This document shows, one piece after another, positions 1 to 5,531 of a stretch of DNA of 8,880 bases (position 1 is the first letter of the stretch; each line of letters opens with the position of its first letter). The DNA comes from Clostridia bacterium (GTDB lineage: Bacteria > Bacillota > Clostridia > Christensenellales > Aristaeellaceae). The notes beneath the pieces were generated by a model. The model was not told where the DNA came from and did not search any database. It worked only from the letters and a program-made list of their open reading frames with translations. The position numbers and the translations under genes were made by a program. The stretch lies in the NCBI GenBank assembly GCA_009776385.1, contig WRFT01000065.1:1-8880 (forward strand). Direction: 5' to 3'.

Positions 1-947
1 AAAGAGGCTTGCGCTTGTTGTAGTTGTTCACGGGAAAAACTAACGGGGTTTCTGTAATGCGCGCTGAGTATAAACATTCTGACGGTTTCCGGGTTAAATT
101 CCCGAAAGATATCACGAACGGTAAAGAAGTTCCCTTCGGATTTACTCATCTTTTCATTACCGGTGTTAATAAACCCGTTGTGCATCCAGTATCGGACGAA
201 CGGTTTCCCGGTTGCGCCCTCTGATTGAGCCAGTTCGTTTTCATGATGCGGGAAAAGCAGATCTTTACCGCCGCAGTGGATATCGACGGTTTCTCCGATA
301 TAAGCCATGGCCATCGCCGAGCATTCAATATGCCACCCGGGTCTTCCGGGCCCCCATGGGCTGTCCCAGGCGGGTTCTCCTTCTTTTTGTGCTTTCCAAA
401 GGACAAAATCGCGCGGGTCTTCTTTGTCCGCTTCCATGATGGACCGATCAGAAGCGCCCTCTTCCAACTCTTCCATATCCTGCCCGGACAACTGACCATA
501 TGCCGGGAAGGACCTTACCCGAAAATAAACATCACCGCCCGATGCATAGGCTTTACCCTTATCCATCAGTGTTTGTATAAGCGAAAGCATATGCGGTATG
601 TGCTGTGTAGCTCTCGGATGCACACCGGCGGGCATGATACCCAATGCCCGCGCGTCTTCTTGATACGCCGTGATATATTTTTCAGCCAGTTCCTTAACCG
701 TGACCCCTTCCTCATTGGCGCGTCTGATCATTTTATCGTCAATGTCCGTAAAATTTTGCACATAAGTAACATCGTACCCCTCGTACTGAAGGTATTGACG
801 GAGTACGTCAAAAAGGATAAACGCTCTTGCGTTACCGATGTGAAAGTAATCGTATACCGTAGGCCCGCACACATAAATGCCCAGCTTCTTTCCCTCTACG
901 GGGACTAACTCTTCTTTTAACCGCGTACGGCTGTTATATATCTTCAT
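1..947 (-). CDS. cysS: Cysteinyl-tRNA synthetase, partial (first 315 residues)
   Basis: This cytoplasmic class I aminoacyl-tRNA synthetase activates cysteine with ATP and loads it onto tRNA-Cys. The frame reads from ATG 947 off the left edge without a stop, giving 315 complete codons of a protein usually about 460-480 residues long. The visible part is a nearly complete catalytic domain. It has CGPTVYDYFHIGNA with the HIGH-type motif HIGN at 36-39, YVQNFTDIDDK at 62-72, GRPGWHIECS at 201-210, and the KMSKS loop exactly at 266-270. The four zinc ligands known from E. coli CysRS are all present as Cys27, Cys209, His234 and Glu238. The missing part is the tRNA anticodon-binding C-terminus. The start ATG overlaps the cysE stop (ATGA at 947-944), so translation is probably coupled to cysE. 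No frame damage is seen, and the identification is very secure. Confidence 0.97.
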   Translation of the reverse strand, partial: MKIYNSRTRLKEELVPVEGKKLGIYVCGPTVYDYFHIGNARAFILFDVLRQYLQYEGYDVTYVQNFTDIDDKMIRRANEEGVTVKELAEKYITAYQEDARALGIMPAGVHPRATQHIPHMLSLIQTLMDKGKAYASGGDVYFRVRSFPAYGQLSGQDMEELEEGASDRSIMEADKEDPRDFVLWKAQKEGEPAWDSPWGPGRPGWHIECSAMAMAYIGETVDIHCGGKDLLFPHHENELAQSEGATGKPFVRYWMHNGFINTGNEKMSKSEGNFFTVRDIFREFNPETVRMFILSAHYRNPVSFSREQLQQAQAS

Positions 948-1597
948 GCTTCATTTTCCTCTCTTTCAGTTTGGGAACTTGCCTCCAACGCGGTAAGACG
1001 CTCCAGTATGCCGTTGATTTTCTCCATCATAGGGTCGGGCAGGTTTATTTGATCTAAATCCGCTTCATGCGTGATGGGAGGGCTTTTCTTGGCGACAATC
1101 CTCCCGGGGTTTCCTACCACCGTACAGTTTGAAGGCACGTCTTTCAAGACAATGCTCCCGGCCCCTACTTTGGAATAATCACCGATTGTAATGGGACCCA
1201 GCACCTTCGCTCCGGCTCCGATTGTTACGCCGTTCCCGATGTTTGGATGCCGCTTCCCTGTGTCTTTTCCTGTACCGCCCAGGGTAACGCCTTGATAGAG
1301 CGTTACATTATCCCCTATCACAGCGGTTTCCCCAATGACGACACCGGTTCCGTGATCGATAAATAAGCCTTGGCCGATACACGCGCCGGGATGTATCTCA
1401 ATACCTGTCCTGCGGCGGGCGCGTTTGCTGATAAGGCTGGCGTGTAAAAAACGGCCCTTTTGATAATGCTTATGTGCCCTGCGGTGTGCGGCTATCGCCC
1501 GCAAGCCCGGGTAACACATGAAGACCTCCAGCCTTGAACGCACGGCAGGATCCCTTTTTATAACGGTGTCAATGTCTTTTCGTAATTGATTAAGCAT
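944..1597 (-). CDS. cysE: Serine O-acetyltransferase
   Basis: This enzyme transfers acetyl from acetyl-CoA to L-serine, giving O-acetylserine, the first committed step of cysteine synthesis in the cytoplasm. At 217 residues it is the short Gram-positive form. A helical N-terminal part (about 1-60) is followed by a left-handed beta-helix of hexapeptide repeats (about 65-165). Motifs are IEIHPGA at 66-72, DHGTGVVIGETAVIG at 81-95, and VTLGGTGK then RHP at 104-118. His82 and His117 align with catalytic-site His158 and His193 of E. coli CysE. The E. coli Asp143 position is Glu67 here, as in Gram-positive relatives. After the helix comes a charged tail of about 45 residues with LPDP at 186-189 and a predicted helix, a tail type I recall from some clostridial and cyanobacterial CysE proteins. 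The start at ATG 1597 is supported by GGAAGGTGG seven bases upstream. It lies 27 nt after ppk and overlaps cysS. Confidence 0.96.
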   Translation of the reverse strand: MLNQLRKDIDTVIKRDPAVRSRLEVFMCYPGLRAIAAHRRAHKHYQKGRFLHASLISKRARRRTGIEIHPGACIGQGLFIDHGTGVVIGETAVIGDNVTLYQGVTLGGTGKDTGKRHPNIGNGVTIGAGAKVLGPITIGDYSKVGAGSIVLKDVPSNCTVVGNPGRIVAKKSPPITHEADLDQINLPDPMMEKINGILERLTALEASSQTEREENEA

Positions 1598-1624
1598 GAT
1601 TTATCCACCTTCCCATGAACCGAT

Positions 1625-3682
1625 TTATAGGCTGTTCGCTTCGCTTCTCAGCGCCATCTCCGCTTCCTGTGAACAACAGCGAACATCACCCTTCTTTTTA
1701 CTTCGGCGCTCATAGGATTGGTGTGCATTAAGCTCCCACGATTTTTGCGTGTCCGCCCATTGCAGATCCAGCGAAGACAGAATACGCGTACGGATATCAC
1801 CGTTTAGCACCGGGAACATTAACTCGATTCTCCTGTCCAGATTGCGCGGCATCCAGTCCGCGCTTGAAAGATACAGCTCCGCCGAACCGCCGTTTGCAAA
1901 ATGGAAGATACGCGCGTGTTCTAAATAACGGCCAATAATGGAACGCACCGTAATGTTACCGCTAACGCCCTTTAAACCCGGTTGAAGACAACAGATACCA
2001 CGTACCAAGAGTTCGATTTTTACGCCCGCTATGCCGGCTTGATACAAATCCGCAATAATCAACGGATCGACGAGCGCATTCAGCTTGGCGCGAATTTTGG
2101 CGTCTTTTCCCGCTCGCGCATGCTCTGTTTCGCGTTTGATAAGCCTTGATAACTCATATCGCAGTTGATTGGGCGCCGCGGTCAACAGTTTCATGGCCGG
2201 CATATCACCGGACGCCGTTAGCATGTTAAAGAATACGCCCGCGTCTTGCCCTATATCCGGATTCGCCGTTAAGATGCCGATATCGGTGTAAACCTTGGCG
2301 GTCACGTCGTTGTAGTTACCCGTTCCTAAATGCGTGTATCTGACAATCTGCCGATCCTCCCGGCGCACGACTAAGGTAATTTTGGAATGCACCTTTAAGC
2401 CCTTTACACCGTATATCACATGGCAGCCCGCTTTTTCCAGTTCCCGCCCCCAAAAAATATTATTTTCTTCATCGAACCGGGCCTTCAGTTCCAAAAGTAC
2501 CGTTACTTGCTTTCCGTGTTCCGCCGCTGCCGCTAACGCCTCCATAACAGGCGACTGGCCGCTGACGCGGTATAGTGTTTGCTTTATCGCCAAAACATCC
2601 GGATCTTCCGCCGCTTCCTTTAAAAAACGAATAATCGGTTCGAAACTGTCATACGGATGGTAGAAATACCGGTCTTTTTGTTTGATTGCGTCAAAAACGG
2701 AACCTTCCCAGCAAGGGTCTGTCCAGGGTTGATAGGCTTTATACCTTAAGTGGTCGAATCCTTCAAATGAATAAATTTGCTTGGCCAGGAAATCTAAATT
2801 GACGGGGCCGTCCACGTAATGTATCTCAAAATCGGTAATCTCCATGGCTTTTTTAAGCATAGAGACAATGTCAGCCGGTGCGCCTTTTTGCACCTCCATG
2901 CGTATAACGCCGCCCCATTTCCTTTTTCGGAGGCTTTTTTGAATTTCTACCAGCAGATCGCTGGCCTCTTCCTCATCGAAAGTTAAGTCCGCGTTGCGCG
3001 TGATACGATAAGGGCATACAGATAGAACGGTTCGGCCTTGAAAGAGTGTCGTGATATACATGGCAATAACCGTTTCCATTAGCAGCATGGGTTTTTCCCC
3101 GTGAATGGCCGGCAGCGTAACGACGCGTGGGAGTATACCGGGCACCTGCACGGTAGCGAAGGTTTTCTTTCTTCCGGTTCTTGACATTAAAGAAACACCG
3201 ATGTTTAAAGAACGGCTGAGTATTAACGGATAGCGCCTTCCGCCGTCCACGGTCATGGGCGTGAGGACGGGAAACACTTCGTCATAAAAATACTTGTCCA
3301 GCCATACGGTTTGCTCTCGCGTTAAGTGTTCCGGACTGATAAAGAATATATGCTCGTCGGCTAACGCCGGAAACAATGACTCGTTGAGGATTTTATACTG
3401 TCTGGCAACCTGCCGCCTGATTTCCGCTACTAACAGACGCAGTTGATCGCGCGGCCTTAAACCCGACGGATCTTCCCCCTTGTATCCGGCTTGAACTTGA
3501 TCCCGCAGGGAAGCGACGCGTATCATGAAGAACTCATCCAAGTTTGTAGAAACAATTGATAAAAACTTTATCCGTTCTAAGACAGGGTTGTCTTCATGCA
3601 CCGCCTCTAATAATACGCGTCTGTTAAAGGACATCCAGCTTAACTCTCTGTTCGTATAACGCAGCGCGTTTCTCATCGCCAT
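1625..3682 (-). CDS. ppk: Polyphosphate kinase 1
   Basis: PPK1 reversibly transfers the gamma-phosphate of ATP to a growing polyphosphate chain. The 685-residue length is normal for the family. All four domains are present: N-terminal (about 1-106, NRELSWMSFN and STNLDEFFMIR), head (about 107-317), and two phospholipase D-like domains, C1 (about 318-502) and C2 (503-685). The autophosphorylated histidine is His432 in GLKVHSK, matching E. coli His435. The same offset of three places the other active-site residues at Arg372 (TLYRVSG), Arg402 (KARFDEE), Arg561 (LVRGICC) and His589 (YLEHARI). Asn47 matches the ATP-binding Asn near the N-terminus. ATG 3682 is chosen over ATG 3676 because GAGGAAGGCGG lies about 8-10 bases before it. 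It is the first gene of a leftward operon with cysE and cysS and has its own promoter facing away from hrcA. No ppx (exopolyphosphatase) gene is in view. Confidence 0.97.
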   Translation of the reverse strand: MAMRNALRYTNRELSWMSFNRRVLLEAVHEDNPVLERIKFLSIVSTNLDEFFMIRVASLRDQVQAGYKGEDPSGLRPRDQLRLLVAEIRRQVARQYKILNESLFPALADEHIFFISPEHLTREQTVWLDKYFYDEVFPVLTPMTVDGGRRYPLILSRSLNIGVSLMSRTGRKKTFATVQVPGILPRVVTLPAIHGEKPMLLMETVIAMYITTLFQGRTVLSVCPYRITRNADLTFDEEEASDLLVEIQKSLRKRKWGGVIRMEVQKGAPADIVSMLKKAMEITDFEIHYVDGPVNLDFLAKQIYSFEGFDHLRYKAYQPWTDPCWEGSVFDAIKQKDRYFYHPYDSFEPIIRFLKEAAEDPDVLAIKQTLYRVSGQSPVMEALAAAAEHGKQVTVLLELKARFDEENNIFWGRELEKAGCHVIYGVKGLKVHSKITLVVRREDRQIVRYTHLGTGNYNDVTAKVYTDIGILTANPDIGQDAGVFFNMLTASGDMPAMKLLTAAPNQLRYELSRLIKRETEHARAGKDAKIRAKLNALVDPLIIADLYQAGIAGVKIELLVRGICCLQPGLKGVSGNITVRSIIGRYLEHARIFHFANGGSAELYLSSADWMPRNLDRRIELMFPVLNGDIRTRILSSLDLQWADTQKSWELNAHQSYERRSKKKGDVRCCSQEAEMALRSEANSL

Positions 3683-3683
3683 T

Positions 3684-3705
3684 TATATGCCGCCTTCCTC
3701 ATATA
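3684..3705 (-). promoter_or_regulatory. ppk ribosome binding site displayed in a hairpin loop
   Basis: On the ppk mRNA strand a perfect 6-bp inverted repeat, TATATG and CATATA, flanks the 10-base loop AGGAAGGCGG, which contains the ribosome binding site. The second arm ends one base before the ATG at 3682. The stem is A/U-rich and therefore weak. The site is in the loop rather than in the stem, so the fold would present the binding site rather than hide it. The repeat is directly visible; any regulatory role is conjecture and it could be chance. Confidence 0.4.
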
Positions 3706-3742
3706 CCGGTACCGCCGCTTACGCAAACGAACCGATTTATAT

Positions 3743-3771
3743 ATTGTAGGGTGAATCCCTGATTTTGGCAA
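3743..3771 (-). promoter_or_regulatory. ppk-cysE-cysS promoter (housekeeping sigma type)
   Basis: Reading leftward, TTGCCA (3771-3766) and TACAAT (3748-3743) are separated by exactly 17 bases. Each hexamer matches the vegetative sigma consensus at 5 of 6 positions. Transcription would begin near 3735, giving a leader of roughly 50 nt before ppk. That is too short to hold a T-box or most riboswitches. Its -35 box is only 8 bp from the -35 box of the divergent hrcA promoter. Confidence 0.75.
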
Positions 3772-3779
3772 TAACAGTA

Positions 3780-3808
3780 TTGACAAAACCAGAACTGCAT
3801 GCTATCCT
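3780..3808 (+). promoter_or_regulatory. hrcA heat-shock operon promoter (housekeeping sigma type)
   Basis: A perfect -35 box TTGACA (3780-3785) is followed after 17 bases by TATCCT (3803-3808), a 4 of 6 match. The -10 box is preceded by TG one base upstream (3800-3801), an extended -10 element that would compensate for the weaker hexamer. The predicted start is about 3815, at the first bases of the CIRCE element. This is the classic layout in which bound HrcA blocks initiation by the vegetative polymerase. Confidence 0.8.
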
Positions 3809-3815
3809 TCACCCG

Positions 3816-3842
3816 TTAGCACTCATCGGTTGCGAGTGCTAA
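3816..3842 (+). promoter_or_regulatory. CIRCE operator (HrcA binding site)
   Basis: The element is an exact TTAGCACTC-N9-GAGTGCTAA, with no mismatch to the consensus. One further G-C pair (3815 with 3843) extends each arm to 10 bp. It overlaps the predicted transcription start and ends 22 bp before the hrcA start codon. In known systems the HrcA dimer, kept active by GroEL, binds here and releases on heat stress. The same repeat can fold in the 5' end of the mRNA. It is the only CIRCE found in the window. Confidence 0.97.
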
Positions 3843-3864
3843 CAGCCGGAAAGGAAGTGAGAAC

Positions 3865-4878
3865 ATGATCATGGATGAACGGAAATTCCGCATCCTGCAG
3901 GCTATTATCAATGACTATATTCTAACGGCTATTCCCGTAGGCTCTCGGACGATATCCAAGAAGTACGCCATGGGTTTATCTTCGGCTACCATACGCAACG
4001 AAATGAGCGATCTCGAGGAGCTCGGGTATCTGGCACAACCGCATATATCCGCCGGGCGTATACCCAGCGCCAAGGCATACAGGTTATATGTCGATCAACT
4101 GCTTCAAAACGGAATGATAGATACGATCGATCCCATTCAAATTCAAAGGCATTTTGAGGGACGGTTGCATAAAATGGAGGATGTTATTCGCCACGCAGCC
4201 GCGGTTTTATCTTCCATGACACATTATACAGCCGTCATTTCCGCGCCAAGCAGCCCCGAACCGCATATCAAACGCCTGCAGCTGATATCGGTATCCGAGC
4301 AGATGGCGATGGTGGTGATTATTACGGACGCGGGAATCATTCGTGACGCGATGATTGGTATTGATGAAGGAATTGACAATGATACACTCTACGCCATATC
4401 AAACTTCCTTACCGAAAAGCTGAGCGGGCTGACATTTGTACAGGCATTATCCGCAATTAATGATCTATTGCCAAAAATGGGTACTAAACAAAAGCTCATG
4501 CACGGCATTGAGGCGCTTGCGCGCCAGTCCTCACAGAAGACTGCGCCCAGTTATACCGTCGGCGGTTCCGGGAATATTCTCAGTTACCCCGAATATTCGG
4601 ATATCGAAAAAGCGCGCGATTTTTTAAGTCTGATTGAAACCAATGAAAAACTCGCACAGTTGATGATGACAAATGAACCGGTATCCTTTACCATACGTAT
4701 CGGCCCGGAAACCGGCATGCCGGAAATGCGCGATTTGGCAGTCGTTACAGTGTCGTATGTTACCGGTGGTGACAGCTGCGGAACACTTGGGGTTATCGGC
4801 CCCATTCGCATGCAGTACCCAAAGGTTCTCTCCATACTCCAAACAGTAAGCAAGCAGTTGTCGGAATTACTTAGCTAA
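3865..4878 (+). CDS. hrcA: Heat-inducible transcription repressor HrcA
   Basis: HrcA is the dimeric repressor of class I heat-shock genes and binds CIRCE. The 337-residue length is typical. The N-terminal winged helix (about 1-75) carries the family signature: RKFRILQAIINDYI at 6-19, PVGSRTIS at 24-31, SSATIRNEMSDLEELGYL at 39-56, and SAGRIPSAKAYRLYVD at 62-77. The GAF-like domain and its insert follow, with GGSGNILSYPEYSD at 233-246 and GTLGVIGPIRMQYPKV at 306-321. Two ATGs are possible, 3865 and 3871. The GGAAAGGAAGTG ribosome binding site ends about 6 bases before 3865 and about 12 before 3871, so 3865 is preferred. As first gene of the operon downstream of CIRCE, it is expected to repress itself. 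The stop is 24 nt before grpE. Confidence 0.98.
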   Translation: MIMDERKFRILQAIINDYILTAIPVGSRTISKKYAMGLSSATIRNEMSDLEELGYLAQPHISAGRIPSAKAYRLYVDQLLQNGMIDTIDPIQIQRHFEGRLHKMEDVIRHAAAVLSSMTHYTAVISAPSSPEPHIKRLQLISVSEQMAMVVIITDAGIIRDAMIGIDEGIDNDTLYAISNFLTEKLSGLTFVQALSAINDLLPKMGTKQKLMHGIEALARQSSQKTAPSYTVGGSGNILSYPEYSDIEKARDFLSLIETNEKLAQLMMTNEPVSFTIRIGPETGMPEMRDLAVVTVSYVTGGDSCGTLGVIGPIRMQYPKVLSILQTVSKQLSELLS

Positions 4879-4891
4879 AGCAAATAAGAAC

Positions 4892-4900
4892 AGGTGAGGA
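4892..4900 (+). promoter_or_regulatory. Ribosome binding site that fixes the grpE start
   Basis: AGGTGA at 4892-4897, within AGGTGAGGA, ends five bases before ATG 4903. An in-frame GTG at 4894 lies inside this site and has no ribosome binding site of its own, so it is not the start although it lengthens the open frame by three codons. Confidence 0.8.
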
Positions 4901-4902
4901 TT

Positions 4903-5472
4903 ATGCGAAAAAAAGATACGATTCCGGAGCTTGAAGAACAGGAGGACTGCGTAGGTCAGCCGGAAGCTTTGACGGAAACACAGGATTCCCCCACACCAAA
5001 CGAACCCGAGCAAGTGCTTATAGATGACGCGTTAGCCGAAGCTGTTCGTCAACGGGATGAGTACTTAAATTTATCCCAACGGGTACAGGCGGATTTTGAT
5101 AATTACCGGCGCCGCAATGCCGCTGTGCGCTCGGAAGCGTTTGATGACGGCGCGATTGCCTTTATCAAGACACTCCTGCCGGTCATCGATAATTTAGAGC
5201 GCGCCGTTCTCTCAGTACAGAATACAAGCGACACCGCATTGCGCGACGGCGTTCAAATGATTTTGACACAATTGACGGAAGCCTTGGAAAAGCGCGGTGT
5301 AACCCCCATCGCCAGGCTGAATGAACGGTTTGACCCGATGCTCGAAGACGCGATAGCACAGGCACCCCCGGAGGAGGGTGAACCGGGGACGGTTTGTACC
5401 ATACTTCAAAAAGGATATAAAATGGATAAGACAATCTTACGCCACGCAATGGTAAGAGTGGTTGCGGAATAA
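4903..5472 (+). CDS. grpE: Nucleotide exchange factor GrpE
   Basis: GrpE is the homodimeric cytoplasmic cochaperone that releases ADP from DnaK and so completes the Hsp70 cycle. From ATG 4903 it has 189 residues, a normal size. An acidic, poorly ordered N-terminus (about 1-38, rich in Glu, Pro and Thr) leads into the long coiled-coil helix (about 39-90, with RVQADFDNYRRR at 60-71). The four-helix part follows (LLPVIDNLERAV at 91-102). The C-terminal beta domain carries the family signature (NERFDPMLEDAI at 140-151, GTVCTILQKGYK at 162-173, ILRHAMVRV at 178-186). It sits 24 nt after hrcA and 59 nt before dnaK, and should be controlled with them from the CIRCE promoter. Confidence 0.97.
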   Translation: MRKKDTIPELEEQEDCVGQPEALTETQDSPTPNEPEQVLIDDALAEAVRQRDEYLNLSQRVQADFDNYRRRNAAVRSEAFDDGAIAFIKTLLPVIDNLERAVLSVQNTSDTALRDGVQMILTQLTEALEKRGVTPIARLNERFDPMLEDAIAQAPPEEGEPGTVCTILQKGYKMDKTILRHAMVRVVAE

Positions 5473-5482
5473 GCGGCGGTAT

Positions 5483-5499
5483 AAGCGCCCGGGGCGTTT
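5483..5499 (+). other. Intergenic hairpin between grpE and dnaK
   Basis: AAGCGCC (5483-5489) and GGCGTTT (5493-5499) can pair in RNA as a 7-bp stem with one G-U pair and a three-base loop. No T-run follows, so it is not a standard intrinsic terminator. Heat-shock operons of this type are known to be processed into shorter dnaK-containing transcripts, and a stem placed here could protect a processed 5' end. The fold is visible; the function is inferred. Confidence 0.35.
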
Positions 5500-5531
5500 G
5501 ATATAAAGATGATTACAGGAGGATTTTAGTT

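Noticed and set aside
225..908. Long rightward open frame of 227 codons opposite cysS
   Set aside because: The complementary strand encodes an unambiguous cysteinyl-tRNA synthetase with every motif in place. The rightward frame has no recognisable domain and is an antisense shadow of that gene.
3683..3740. T-box or other riboswitch in the leader of the ppk-cysE-cysS operon
   Set aside because: The predicted leader is only about 50 nt, and no specifier or antiterminator elements are seen.
4894..4902. GTG as the grpE start
   Set aside because: It lies inside the ribosome binding site AGGTGA; ATG 4903 is correctly spaced from that site.
5479..5507. Possible separate dnaK promoter using TATAAA at 5502-5507
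   Set aside because: No -35-like hexamer is found at a suitable distance upstream, and there is no second CIRCE.
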